Source: Streptomyces venezuelae | GTDB lineage: Bacteria; Actinomycetota; Actinomycetes; Streptomycetales; Streptomycetaceae | DNA length: 64,000 bases | Direction of reading: 5' to 3' | NCBI RefSeq assembly: GCF_008642275.1 | Contig: NZ_CP029189.1 | Location: 4,686,501 to 4,750,500 of the forward strand | Program-made: the position numbers and the translations under genes | Notes under the pieces: model-generated | Database searches by the model: none | The model's input: only the letters and a program-made list of their open reading frames with translations | Told to the model about the DNA's origin: nothing | Shown: positions 36,106 through 45,025 of the stretch, one piece after another | How positions within the stretch are numbered: position 1 is the first letter of the stretch | Layout: each line of letters opens with the position of its first letter

Positions 36106-37131
36106 TCAGACGAGGACCGCCGCCAGCGTGCCCAGCGCGCCGAGGACGGTGAGCAGGGCGCAGATCGACAGGTTGACGATCCGGTGCTCCCAGAACACCG
36201 CGACGAACTCGCGGATGGTGGCGCTCGGCCAGTAGTACTTCGCGGTGGGGGAGCCCAGCACCTGCCCGTTGACACCGGTCTTGCGGGCCAGCATCGCCGC
36301 CCGGAAGGCGTGGAAGTTGTTGGTGACGACCACGCACCGGTAGGCCGGGTCGTGTGCCGTCATGACGTCCCGGCTGAAGAGCATGTTCTCCTCGGTCGTG
36401 GTGGAGCGGTCCTCCAGCACCACGTGCCGCTCCGGCACGCCCTGCGCGATCAGCCAGTCCGCCATCGCCCGGGCCTCGGAGACCTTCTCGTCCGAACCCT
36501 TGCCGCCCGAGACGAGGAGGACCGGCGGGCGGCCGCTCCGGGCCAGCTGGGCCTCGTAGATCTGCTGTCCCTTGCGCAGACGGGAGGCCAGCAGAGGGGG
36601 CACGCGGTCGCCGCCGACGAGGCCCGAGCCCAGCATGACCACGTGGTCGACGTCGCCGCGCACCTTGATCCGCCCGTAGAGGAAGGCGTAGCCGAGGAAG
36701 CAGAAGAAGACGAAGGAGACGTAGCCGGCGACCACGGTCAGGGTTCCGGCGATCCCGCCGAGGAGGGGGGAGCCGACCACGCCGACGAGGACCAGCAGCG
36801 CGATCAGCGCGAAGATCACGAGGCCCGCGAGCATCGACAGCAGGTTGGCCGGCCGGAAGCCCTCTTTGCGGATCATGACCATGCCGTTGCGGACGAGGAA
36901 GACGCCCAGGGCCACGGTGGCGAACGCGGGTGAGGCGAAGGCGAGTACGACGACGGTGACGGCCGCCCAGGTGGGCAGTTTGCCGACCTGGAGGAACAGC
37001 GCGGAGAACGCGCTGAGGAAGGTCAGCCCCAGGAGCACGGCGTTCTGGAAGCGCCGCCGGTCCTGCCGGACGCTTATGCAGAACGCGAGGAAGAGCAGGG
37101 CGGCGAGGGCGAAGGCGACCATGCCGCCCAT
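36106..37131 (-). CDS. YdcF/ElyC-type (DUF218) membrane protein
   Basis: A 341-residue protein with about five N-terminal membrane helices, a cytoplasmic or external DUF218 domain and one C-terminal helix. The DUF218 domain shows VMLGSGLVGGDRVPPLLASR, LLVSGGKGSDE and LEDRSTTTEENMLFS, the conserved motifs of the YdcF/SanA/ElyC group linked to envelope maintenance. The start at ATG 37131 is uncertain; ATG 37122 is possible. It follows the D-aminoacylase gene by 14 bases and may be in its operon. Confidence 0.85.
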   Translation of the reverse strand: MGGMVAFALAALLFLAFCISVRQDRRRFQNAVLLGLTFLSAFSALFLQVGKLPTWAAVTVVVLAFASPAFATVALGVFLVRNGMVMIRKEGFRPANLLSMLAGLVIFALIALLVLVGVVGSPLLGGIAGTLTVVAGYVSFVFFCFLGYAFLYGRIKVRGDVDHVVMLGSGLVGGDRVPPLLASRLRKGQQIYEAQLARSGRPPVLLVSGGKGSDEKVSEARAMADWLIAQGVPERHVVLEDRSTTTEENMLFSRDVMTAHDPAYRCVVVTNNFHAFRAAMLARKTGVNGQVLGSPTAKYYWPSATIREFVAVFWEHRIVNLSICALLTVLGALGTLAAVLV

Positions 37132-37145
37132 CGTAGATGTCGGAT

Positions 37146-38744
37146 CTACCGGAGATCGTGGGCGGTTCGGCGCACCGACCGCCCGGCCAGGACGTCCGTC
37201 CGGTGCCCGTCGCGGATGACGGAACGCCCGTCGATCAGGACGTGCGGGACACCGGTCGGCAGTACGCGCGGCCGCTCGTACGTGGACCCGGCCGCGACCG
37301 TGTCCGGGTCGAAGAGCACGAGGTCGGCGCGGTACCCGACACGGACCAGGCCCCGGTCGGGCAGCCGCAGGCGCGCCGCGGGGCGGCCGGCCAGGTGGGC
37401 CACGCACTCCTCCAGGGAGAGCAGGCCGAGTTCGCGGACGTAGTGGCCCAGGTAGTGGGGGAAGGTGCCGTAGGCGCGCGGGTGCGGTTTCGCGCCCTGG
37501 AGGATGCCGTCGGAGCCGCCGGTGTGGACACGGTGGCGCATGATCGCCCGGACGTTCCCCTCGTCCCCGACGTGCTGGAGGACGGTCGGCGCGAGCCGGT
37601 CGCCGAGCAGGAGCCGCCGGGCGGTCGCCCAGCCGTCCAGGCGCCTGCCGACGTACGCGCCGAGGGCGGGGTCGGCGGTGCCCGAGATCTCGATCGTCGA
37701 CCAGTCGAGCGGCACCCCGTGGCAGCCGTCGGAGCCCTCGACCTCCAGCGCGTGGCGGATCCGCTCGGCCTGGGTGTCGTCGCGCAGCCGGGCCAGGACC
37801 GCCTCCGGGCCGCCCTCGTTCGCCCAGCTGGGCAGGAGCGCGACCAGGGTGGTGCAGCCGGGGGTGTACGGGTAGCTGTCGAGGGTGATGTCGGCGCCGC
37901 CGGCCAGGGCGGCGTCGAGCAGGGCGAGCAGCTCGGGGGCCCGGCCCCGGTTCTCGCCGAAGTTCATGGTGGCGTGCGCGAGGTGCAGGGCGCAGCCGGC
38001 CTCCCGGGCGAGGGCGACCATCTCCGCGTAGGCGGCGAGCGCGTCGTGCCCGTAACTGCGGTGGTGCGGGCAGTAGTAGCCGCCGTATCGGGCCACGACC
38101 CGGCACAGTTCGGTCAGTTCGGCGCCGGTGGCGTACATGCCGGGGGTGTAGGTGAGGCCGGAGGACAGGCCGACGGCGCCCTGCGCCAGGCCGTCGGCGA
38201 CGAGCCGGCGCATCCGGTCCAGCTCGGCCCCGGTGGCCGGGCGGTCGTCCCAGCCGACGGCGTACGCGCGGACCGTGCCCTGGGGGACCAGGTAGGCGGC
38301 GTTGACGGCCACGCCCCGGCCGCCGTGGGCCGAGTCCAGCCGGTCGAGGTACTCGCCGACGGTGCGCCAGGAGAAGTCGACGTCGTCGCCGGGGCCGTTC
38401 CAGCCGGCGATGGCGGCGCGCACCTCGCCGAGGGTGCGGTCGTCGACGGGCGCGTACGACAGGCCGTCCTGGCCGAGGACTTCGAGGGTCACGCCCTGCG
38501 CGGCCTTCGCGCTGTGGTCCGGGTCGCGGAGCAGGGCGAGGTCGCTGTGGGCGTGCATGTCGACGAAGCCCGGGGCGAGGACGAGCCCGTGCGCGTCGAG
38601 GGTCCGGCGCCCGCCGCCCGGAAGCCTTCCGCCCGGAAGCCCGCCGATCTCGGCGATCCGGCCCTCGTGGACGCCGACGTCCGCGGTGTACGAGGGCCCG
38701 CCCGTGCCGTCGACGACGCGGGCCCCGCGGATGACCAGGTCCAC
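37146..38744 (-). CDS. N-acyl-D-amino-acid deacylase (D-aminoacylase)
   Basis: A 532-residue amidohydrolase. It shows the N-terminal beta-sandwich (MDLVIRGARVVDGTGGPSYT), the metal motif VDMHAHSDLALL, GLSSGLTYTPGMYATGAELT, HLAHATMN and the C-terminal HTGGSDG aspartate, all typical of D-aminoacylases and related D-glutamate deacetylases. It removes acyl groups from N-acyl-D-amino acids. It lies 10 bases after a D-amino-acid dehydratase-like gene, which would consume the product. The acyl-amino-acid specificity is unknown. Confidence 0.9.
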   Translation of the reverse strand: MDLVIRGARVVDGTGGPSYTADVGVHEGRIAEIGGLPGGRLPGGGRRTLDAHGLVLAPGFVDMHAHSDLALLRDPDHSAKAAQGVTLEVLGQDGLSYAPVDDRTLGEVRAAIAGWNGPGDDVDFSWRTVGEYLDRLDSAHGGRGVAVNAAYLVPQGTVRAYAVGWDDRPATGAELDRMRRLVADGLAQGAVGLSSGLTYTPGMYATGAELTELCRVVARYGGYYCPHHRSYGHDALAAYAEMVALAREAGCALHLAHATMNFGENRGRAPELLALLDAALAGGADITLDSYPYTPGCTTLVALLPSWANEGGPEAVLARLRDDTQAERIRHALEVEGSDGCHGVPLDWSTIEISGTADPALGAYVGRRLDGWATARRLLLGDRLAPTVLQHVGDEGNVRAIMRHRVHTGGSDGILQGAKPHPRAYGTFPHYLGHYVRELGLLSLEECVAHLAGRPAARLRLPDRGLVRVGYRADLVLFDPDTVAAGSTYERPRVLPTGVPHVLIDGRSVIRDGHRTDVLAGRSVRRTAHDLR

Positions 38745-38754
38745 CGGTCCGCGC

Positions 38755-40047
38755 CTAGAAGAAGGTGCGGACGAAGTCGGTGACGGCGCCGTCGGCCTCC
38801 ACGACCGGGATCAGCGGCCACTTCTCGAAGATCGTGCAGGGATGGGCCATGCCGAGGGAGACCCAGTCGCCTACGTCCAGGGCGGTGGCGTCGGCGTCCG
38901 TCTCGATCCAGGCGTGCTGGTCGGACAGCTTGGACACCCGGATGCCGGTCGCGGCGCGCTCGACGCCGTCGCGGGCGCTGCGCACGGTGAGCACCTCGGG
39001 CAGGCCCAGGTCGTAGGCGATGTCGCGCTTGCCCGCGTTGACGAAGGCCTGGCCGGGTGTGGGGCGGGAGACCACCTGGGTCCACAGCCGGAAGGCGGGG
39101 ACCAGGCCGCCTTCCTCGGGGACGCGGTTGAAGGGGGTCAGGCCCGAGTACCAGCCGTGGTCGTGGGAGACGTACGCGCCGGAGCGCAGCAGCGGCAGCA
39201 CGGGCAGCGACAGCTGCGGGATCTCCGCGAAGACCTCGGCGACGGCGTCGAACCACTCGCTGCCGCCCGCGCTGACGATGACCTCGTCCAGGCCGGTGCC
39301 GGTGAAGTGGCCCCGCTTGTCGAGATCGGCGGCGAGCGCGGTGAGGCGGCTCAGCCAGGCGCGCACGCTGTCGGCGTCGGCGCCGGGCATGGTGGCCTCG
39401 TAGCCGGCCACACCGGCCAGGCGCAGGACGGGGGACGCGGCGACCGCGTCGGCGACGGCCTGGCAATCCGCGTCGGTACGCAGCCCCGTACGTCCCTCGG
39501 CGCCGGCGCCGAGTTCGAGGACGACGTCGATCACGACGCCCTGGTCGTGCAGGGCGGCGTCCATGAGCTCGACCCCGCGGACGGAGTCGACGTAGCAGAC
39601 GAACCGGAAGCCGGGGTCGGCGGCGAGCTCGCCGGCGACCCAGCGCAGGGCGGGCGCGTCCACGAGCTCGTTGGCCAGGAAGATCCGCCGGACACCGAAC
39701 GCCCGGCAGACGCGGGCCTGGTGGGGCATGGCGACGGTGATGCCCCACGCGCCGTGCTCCAGCTGGCGCTGGAAGAGCTGGGGGGCCATGCAGGTCTTGC
39801 CGTGCGGGGCGAAGGCGAGCGAGTGGCGGGCGGCGTACGTGCCGAGGGCGGCGAGGTTGTGCTCCAAGGCGTCCGCGTCGAGCGTCAGGACGGGGGTGGT
39901 GAAGCCGCCGGTGTACAGATCCCGGCGCTCGGCGGCGAGCCGGCCGACGGTGAGGCCCTGCGTCTGGGCTTCCGGGGGGAGTCCCTTGAACCGGTGGTCG
40001 ACCGGCTCGTCGGCAAGGTCCTTGACGGGGTCGCTGTCGCTGGCCAT
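38755..40047 (-). CDS. D-serine dehydratase-like (DSD1 / amino acid deaminase) PLP enzyme
   Basis: A 430-residue fold-type-III (alanine-racemase-like) enzyme. The PLP lysine lies in FAPHGKTCMAP. The C-terminal domain has SDQHAW and MAHPCTIFEKW, which supply the His and Cys zinc ligands of eukaryotic-type D-serine dehydratase. Such enzymes eliminate water from D-serine or D-threonine-type substrates to give an enamine and finally a 2-oxo acid. It starts at ATG 40047 after GGAAGG, upstream of the D-aminoacylase gene and divergent from IclR/RidA. Confidence 0.88.
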   Translation of the reverse strand: MASDSDPVKDLADEPVDHRFKGLPPEAQTQGLTVGRLAAERRDLYTGGFTTPVLTLDADALEHNLAALGTYAARHSLAFAPHGKTCMAPQLFQRQLEHGAWGITVAMPHQARVCRAFGVRRIFLANELVDAPALRWVAGELAADPGFRFVCYVDSVRGVELMDAALHDQGVVIDVVLELGAGAEGRTGLRTDADCQAVADAVAASPVLRLAGVAGYEATMPGADADSVRAWLSRLTALAADLDKRGHFTGTGLDEVIVSAGGSEWFDAVAEVFAEIPQLSLPVLPLLRSGAYVSHDHGWYSGLTPFNRVPEEGGLVPAFRLWTQVVSRPTPGQAFVNAGKRDIAYDLGLPEVLTVRSARDGVERAATGIRVSKLSDQHAWIETDADATALDVGDWVSLGMAHPCTIFEKWPLIPVVEADGAVTDFVRTFF

Positions 40048-40066
40048 GCGGATGCCTTCCGGTTGT

Positions 40067-40104
40067 GTTGCGTGAGCTGCAACGGTCGTTGCGTGTGCAG
40101 CTGC
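40067..40104. promoter_or_regulatory. two 17-bp operator-like repeats, 21 bp apart
   Basis: GTTGCGTGAGCTGCAAC (40067-40083) is a GTTGC/GCAAC dyad; GTTGCGTGTGCAGCTGC (40088-40104) is a near copy exactly two helical turns on. They lie between the divergent D-amino-acid genes and iclR-ridA and are a good candidate site for the IclR protein. Confidence 0.6.
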
Positions 40105-40210
40105 ATGCTGTCTAACATCCGGGTGACGACGGGTCAACGTGCGGCGCCACGGCAGGGGCTCCGGGTGCCGGCGGAGCCGGTGGTGCGGTGACCGTACGAG
40201 AGGACGAGCG

Positions 40211-40963
40211 ATGAGCCAGTCGGTCGAGAGAGCACTCTCCATCCTGCCCCTGCTCGCGCGCGGCCCGGCCACGCTCGGCGAGGTCGCCGACGTGCTCGGC
40301 GTGCACAAGAGCACCGCGCTGCGCCTCCTGCGCACCCTGCACGAGCACGGGCTCGTCTACCGCCGCCCCGACGGCCGGTACCGCCTCGGCGCGCAGCTCT
40401 TCGCGCTCGCCGCGGAGGCCATCGAGAACCTGGACGTCCGGGAGATCGCCCACCCCTATCTGGTCGACCTGAACCGGGCCACCGGGCACACCGTTCACCT
40501 CGCGCTCCACCAGGACGACGAGGTCGTGTACGTCGACAAGGTCGACAGCCGCTACCCGGTCCGCATGTACTCCCGCATCGGCAGGCCCGTGCCGCTCACG
40601 GTCGCGGCCGTGGCCAAGCTGCTCCTGGCCGACCTGCCCGAGGCCGAGCTCCGGGCCCTCGCCGACCGGATCGAGTACCCCCGCTACACCGCCCGCTCCA
40701 CTCCGGACGCGGCGGCCTTCCTGCGCGAGCTGGATCTCGTACGCGCGCAGGGCTGGGCGACCGATCTCGGTGGGCACGAGGAGTCCCTCAACTGCCTCGG
40801 GGCGCCCGTGCGCGGGCCGGACGGGCGGGTCGTCGCGGCGCTGTCGGTCTCCGCGCCCGGCGTGGTGGTCCCCGCCGAGGGGCTGCTCGAACTGCTGCCG
40901 CAGGTGCTGCGTACCGCCGAAGCCATCAGCCAGGACTACTCAGGAACCCAGGAGAGCCCGTGA
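40211..40963 (+). CDS. IclR-family transcriptional regulator
   Basis: A 250-residue regulator. The N-terminal winged helix reads SQSVERALSILPLLARGPAT and VADVLGVHKSTALRLLRTLH. The C-terminal effector domain contains TGHTVHLALHQDDEVVYVDK and RIGRPVPLTVAAVAKLLLA. It is the first gene of a two-gene operon with ridA and divergent from the D-amino-acid genes, so it probably controls both in response to a substrate or product of the pathway. ATG 40211 follows GGACGAGCG. Confidence 0.92.
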   Translation: MSQSVERALSILPLLARGPATLGEVADVLGVHKSTALRLLRTLHEHGLVYRRPDGRYRLGAQLFALAAEAIENLDVREIAHPYLVDLNRATGHTVHLALHQDDEVVYVDKVDSRYPVRMYSRIGRPVPLTVAAVAKLLLADLPEAELRALADRIEYPRYTARSTPDAAAFLRELDLVRAQGWATDLGGHEESLNCLGAPVRGPDGRVVAALSVSAPGVVVPAEGLLELLPQVLRTAEAISQDYSGTQESP

Positions 40964-41370
40964 ACGAGAAGACCGCCGTCGTCCCCGGCACCCACACCAC
41001 CCCGCCCGCGAGGTTCTCGCACGGCGTGCGGAAGGGGAACATCCTCCAGGTGGCCGGCCAGGTCGGCTTCCTTCCGCACGTCGACGGGCAGCCGCCCACC
41101 CCCGCGGGGCCGACCCTGCGCGAGCAGACCCTGCAGACGCTGGAGAACGTCCGTTCCGTCCTGGAGGCCGGCGGTGCGGGCTGGGACGACGTGATGATGA
41201 TCCGCGTCTACCTGACCGACACCGGGCACTTCGCCGAGATGAACGGCATCTACGACGCCTACTTCGAGGAGCAGGGCCTGAAGGAGGCCCCGGCCGCCCG
41301 CACCACCGTGTACGTGGGCCTGCCGGCCGGCCTGCTCGTCGAGATCGACGCCCTGGCCGTCCTCGGCTGA
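40960..41370 (+). CDS. RidA-family enamine/imine deaminase
   Basis: A 136-residue protein whose GTG start overlaps the iclR stop by 4 bases. It shows QVAGQVGFLP, the MMIRVYLTD helix, and the C-terminal RTTVYVGLPAGLLVEIDALA with the substrate-binding Arg of RidA proteins. RidA hydrolyses 2-aminoacrylate-type enamines/imines released by PLP dehydratases. That fits the divergent D-serine-dehydratase-like gene precisely. It is likely co-induced with that gene. Confidence 0.9.
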   Translation: MNEKTAVVPGTHTTPPARFSHGVRKGNILQVAGQVGFLPHVDGQPPTPAGPTLREQTLQTLENVRSVLEAGGAGWDDVMMIRVYLTDTGHFAEMNGIYDAYFEEQGLKEAPAARTTVYVGLPAGLLVEIDALAVLG

Positions 41371-41379
41371 CGCGCGGGT

Positions 41380-41408
41380 GGGGCGCCCCCCTGGCGGTGG
41401 GGCGCCCC
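41380..41408. terminator. hairpin between ridA and the carboxypeptidase
   Basis: Two copies of the self-complementary GGGGCGCCCC (41380-41389 and 41399-41408), nine bases apart, can pair with each other. They lie between convergent genes. Confidence 0.65.
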
Positions 41409-41436
41409 CTTGCACACGGTCACGTGCCGTACGGGA

Positions 41437-42774
41437 TCACGGCGTCGCGCAGTACTGGGCTTCCTTGCCGATCGAGCGGTACATGCAGTCCGCGTTCTCC
41501 AGCAGCTGGAGCACCGCGTCCTTGTTGCGCGCGGTCTCGCGGTCGATGACCTCGTCCGGCGGGTAGAAGCCGCCGCCACCGCTCTCCGGGTACATCTCGA
41601 AGGTGTAGGAGAAGATCTTCTGGTTGCCCCACAGCCAGTCGTCGATCGTTCCGTCGGTGATGTACAGGTCGCTCGACTGCTCCGGCGTGTAGCCGTTGCT
41701 GGCCGCCATGCTGGTGCCGATCTTCTTGTAGACGGCGAGGTCGTCGGCGGTCAGGCCCGGGGCCGTGTCGTTGTACGTGTAGCCGAAGGGCCACAGGACG
41801 AGCTCGCTGTAGGTGTGGAAGTCGATGGCGGCCTTGATCTGCTGCTTGCCGCCGACGATCCGGCTGCGTACGAAGTCGGAGACCACCTTCACCTCGGGCG
41901 CCGAGGCGGCGGAGGGACCGCGGTAGGTCTCGGAGCTCTTGCTGCTGCTGGAGCCGCCGCAGCAGCCCCACTTGTAGTCCCAGTTCCTGTTGAGGTCCGT
42001 GCCGACGTAGGAGGAACCGGAGTTCGGCTGCCGGTTCTTGCGCCAGGAGCGGTAGGACCCGGTGGCGATGTCGTACTCGCCGCCGTCCGGGTTGAGGTCC
42101 GGGACGATCCAGATCTCCCGGCCGTTGACGGCGCCCGTGACCCGGGTGTCGCTGCCGTACTTGGAGGTGAACTCCTTGAGCAGGTACAGGGCCATCTCGA
42201 CGGTCAGGTGCTCGCGCGCGTGCTGGTGGGCGGTGAAGAGCACCTCGGGCTCGGCCTCGTCCGTCGCGACGTTGTCGCTGATCTTGATGGCGAACATGTC
42301 GCGGCCTTGGTACGACTTCCCGATCACCTGCTTGCTCGCGATCGCGGGGTACTGCGCGACGAGCTGGTTGATCTCGGCCGTCGCCTCGGCGTAGTTGTGG
42401 TACTTCGAGTCCGCCGAGGGGAAGTCCATCGGGCTCGCCGCGATACCGGGCAGCGAGCGGTCCGGGGGGCCGGGCAGGGCGGTCAGCTTGTAGCCGAGTT
42501 CCTTGAGCTTCTTCGCCTGCATGGTGTCGGCGCTGACCACGACGGTGTGGTCGTCCACCTCGTCGATCGAGACGCCCGTACGGAGCAGGGCGGTGCGGTC
42601 GGCGGCGGTGGAGGGGCCGTGGATCCGGTACTGGACGATCGCCTCGTCCTGGGTGGCGGTCGAAGGGGCGGGCGGAGGGGCAGCCGTCGCGCTCATGCCG
42701 TAGGCGGGTGCGCCCAGCGCGAGCGCCAGCAGGGCCGCCGTGAGGGCGGCCCTCCGGCGGGTATGGAGCCGCAT
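41437..42774 (-). CDS. secreted M14 zinc carboxypeptidase
   Basis: A 445-residue secreted peptidase with signal peptide (residues 1-32) and a pro-region to about residue 115. The M14 catalytic domain has the zinc motif in HQHAREH (His185, Glu188), NRNWDY for substrate carboxylate binding, the third zinc ligand in DFHTYSE, and the catalytic Glu in [10 protein letters not shown] Cys-rich insertion, [10 protein letters not shown], is seen. It resembles the broad-specificity carboxypeptidase T/SG group of actinomycetes. It removes C-terminal residues from peptides outside the cell. Confidence 0.93.
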   Translation of the reverse strand: MRLHTRRRAALTAALLALALGAPAYGMSATAAPPPAPSTATQDEAIVQYRIHGPSTAADRTALLRTGVSIDEVDDHTVVVSADTMQAKKLKELGYKLTALPGPPDRSLPGIAASPMDFPSADSKYHNYAEATAEINQLVAQYPAIASKQVIGKSYQGRDMFAIKISDNVATDEAEPEVLFTAHQHAREHLTVEMALYLLKEFTSKYGSDTRVTGAVNGREIWIVPDLNPDGGEYDIATGSYRSWRKNRQPNSGSSYVGTDLNRNWDYKWGCCGGSSSSKSSETYRGPSAASAPEVKVVSDFVRSRIVGGKQQIKAAIDFHTYSELVLWPFGYTYNDTAPGLTADDLAVYKKIGTSMAASNGYTPEQSSDLYITDGTIDDWLWGNQKIFSYTFEMYPESGGGGFYPPDEVIDRETARNKDAVLQLLENADCMYRSIGKEAQYCATP

Positions 42775-42900
42775 GCGTTCTCCTGGGTCGGGAGTGTGGG
42801 GATAGCCGTGCGGACGCGCACAGCGTGCTCTCGTGGCATGTCCCGGTCAAGGACTCGCTGTGTCGGCCGAACCGATTCCGGCCACCCCCACACCTACCGC

Positions 42901-44604
42901 CTACGGGAGCCCGTGGACCTTGGGACCCACCGAGTTCGACCAAGCGCTACCCGCCTTGGCGTCCCAGTTGGTCGACCAGGTCATCGCGCCGCGCAGACCC
43001 GGGTAGGTCTTCGACGGCTTGAAGGAGCCGCAGTTCGTCCCCCTGGTCAGGCAGTCCAGGGCGTTGTTCACGATCGTCGGGGACACGTAGCCGCTGCCGG
43101 CGCCGCTGGGGGAGGCCGGGACCCCGATGCCCACCTGCGAAGGGTCGAGCCCGCCCTCCAGCTGGATGCAGGCGAGCGCGGTGAGGAAGTCCACCGAACC
43201 CTGCGAGTAGACCTTGCCGTCGCAGCCGTTCATCGAGCCGCTGTTGTAGTACTGCATGTTGACGACGGTCAGGATGTCCTTGATGTTCAGTGCCGTCCTG
43301 AAGTAGCCGCCCTGCGTGGACTGCATGTCGATCGTCTGCGGGGCCATGGTGATGACGAGCGAGGGGCCGGCCTTGGATGACAGCGCGCGCAGGGCCTGCG
43401 TCATGTAGGTGGGGTTCAGGCCGTTCTCCAGGTCGATGTCGATCCCGGTGAACCCGTACTCCTGCATCAGGGCGTACGCGGAGTTCGCGAGGTTGTTCGC
43501 GGAGGCCGGGTCGTTCACCGTGATGGTCCCCTTCTCGCCGCCGACGGAGAGGATCACCGACTTGCCGGCCGCCTTCTTCGCGGCGATGTCGGCCTTGAAC
43601 TGGGCGACCGTGTAGCCGCCGAGGCCGGCCGAGTCGAGGTTGAAGGTGATCGCGCCGGGTGTGGTGGTGGCGTCGGCGAAGGAGACGGCGATGATGTCGT
43701 ACTGCGCGGACACGTCGGAGATCCTCTGGACCGTCGCGCCGTTGTTGAAGTTCTGCCAGTAGCCGGTCAGGGCGTGCCGGGGGACGCCCGGGCCGGGGCC
43801 CGGACCCGGGCCGGTGCCGGTGGTGGTGCCGGTCACCGGGGCGGACTTCGGGCCCTCGCCCGCCGCGTTGTACGCGCTCACCTGGAAGGAGTACGAGGTC
43901 GAGGCGGCGAGCCCGGTGATCTGGGCGGAGGCGGCGCCGCCGGTCACGGTCTTCGCGCGGACGCCGTCCTGATACACGTAATAGCCGGTGGCCGAGCCGA
44001 CCGCGTTCCACGAAAGGGTGAGGGCGTCCGCGCTCTGGCCGGAAACGGCCGCCCCGGCCGGGGCTCCCGGCACCGAGGGGCCGGGGTCGGTCCCGCCTCC
44101 GCCGTCCGGGCCGAAGACGCTGAACTCGTCGACGACGTAGGCCGGCTGGCCGTACCAGCCGTGCGTGTAGACGGTGACCTGGTTGGTGGCGGGGCCGGTG
44201 GTGAAGGTGGTGGAGAGCTTCTGCCAGCCGGCACCCGAACCGGGCGTCCAGGTGGAGACGTCCTGGGCCCCGGTGCCGGTCGCGCCGAGGTAGACGTAGC
44301 TGCCCTGGACCTGCGTGCTCAGCGTGTAGGTCGAGTTCGGCTTGACCGTGACGGTCTGGCTGCAGCGGGCGTTGTCCTGGCCCGCCGGGGTGGCCTTCAG
44401 GGCGCCGGATCCGGCGTACACGGGCGAGGAGACGGAGGCGCCGGTTCCGCCGGTGCAGGACCAGTTGGCCAGACCCGCCTCGAAGCCGCTGTTGCGGGCG
44501 ACGTTCACGTCGGCGGCCTGTGCGGTGCCGGCGGCGAGGGCGGACAGGGCGCCCGCGGTCAGGGTGGCGGCGAGGGGGAGGGCGAGGGAGCGTATGCGGT
44601 TCAC
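42901..44604 (-). CDS. secreted GH18 chitinase with carbohydrate-binding and FnIII domains
   Basis: A 567-residue enzyme. The signal peptide ends AQAAD (about 31). Residues 33-165 form a beta-sandwich carbohydrate-binding module (RNSGFEAGLANWSC). A fibronectin III domain (about 180-265) and a Pro-Gly linker lead to the GH18 catalytic domain from about 285, with SVGG at 363-366 and the DxxDxDxE-type motif GIDIDLE at 387-393 (acid Glu393). It hydrolyses chitin for GlcNAc uptake. A DasR operator lies 87 bases upstream, in keeping with induction by chito-oligosaccharides. Confidence 0.95.
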   Translation of the reverse strand: MNRIRSLALPLAATLTAGALSALAAGTAQAADVNVARNSGFEAGLANWSCTGGTGASVSSPVYAGSGALKATPAGQDNARCSQTVTVKPNSTYTLSTQVQGSYVYLGATGTGAQDVSTWTPGSGAGWQKLSTTFTTGPATNQVTVYTHGWYGQPAYVVDEFSVFGPDGGGGTDPGPSVPGAPAGAAVSGQSADALTLSWNAVGSATGYYVYQDGVRAKTVTGGAASAQITGLAASTSYSFQVSAYNAAGEGPKSAPVTGTTTGTGPGPGPGPGVPRHALTGYWQNFNNGATVQRISDVSAQYDIIAVSFADATTTPGAITFNLDSAGLGGYTVAQFKADIAAKKAAGKSVILSVGGEKGTITVNDPASANNLANSAYALMQEYGFTGIDIDLENGLNPTYMTQALRALSSKAGPSLVITMAPQTIDMQSTQGGYFRTALNIKDILTVVNMQYYNSGSMNGCDGKVYSQGSVDFLTALACIQLEGGLDPSQVGIGVPASPSGAGSGYVSPTIVNNALDCLTRGTNCGSFKPSKTYPGLRGAMTWSTNWDAKAGSAWSNSVGPKVHGLP

Positions 44605-44690
44605 GTGGGCTCCGGTGGGGGGAGGGAACAGGGGTGTGGGGAGAGTCGGACCGCGTGGGGTGGCTCCGACTCAAGGCGTTGGCTGCCAAG

Positions 44691-44704
44691 TTGGTCCAGA
44701 CCAA
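44691..44704. promoter_or_regulatory. dre element (DasR-binding site) of the chitinase
   Basis: TTGGTCCAGACCAA is a perfect palindrome matching the DasR responsive element core TGGTCTAGACCA. DasR is the GntR-type GlcNAc regulator of Streptomyces chitinolytic genes. The site lies at -87 to -100 from the chitinase start, where such sites occur. Confidence 0.85.
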
Positions 44705-45025
44705 TCCTCGTGTCAAGGGTCTTCGCTATGTGGCTTGAAACAGCCCGCTGTGCGACCCCTGTTGTCCAGGTTTCCGCCCCCTGTGACAGCTGCCGGCGGC
44801 ACGGGAATCCGCAAGGCCCTGCCCTGCCAGGGGTGACGCGGATATGGTGCTGGGGCAAGGGGGGAGCGGGTCGGTCGGATGCGGTCGCGCGGTGCGGGAG
44901 CGGACGCGTGAAGTCCGTACCGGATCCGCGTCGAGTCCGCGTCAGGTCCGTGCCGAGCGCGCGCGGGGCACGTCACGTGCCCGCGACGTACGGGGCGTAC
45001 GGGGCGTACGTGGGGGAACGGGGGA
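44705..45025. other. intergenic region between chitinase and pilus locus, no gene seen
   Basis: This gap should contain the promoter for the plus-strand pilus operon. It holds three tandem copies of GGGGCGTAC (about 44991-45010) but no convincing gene. Long frames here are continuations of shadow reading of neighbouring genes. Confidence 0.5.

Noticed and set aside
41437..44604. Carboxypeptidase and chitinase as one operon
   Set aside because: A 126-base gap separates them, and only the chitinase has the dre element; separate transcription is more likely.
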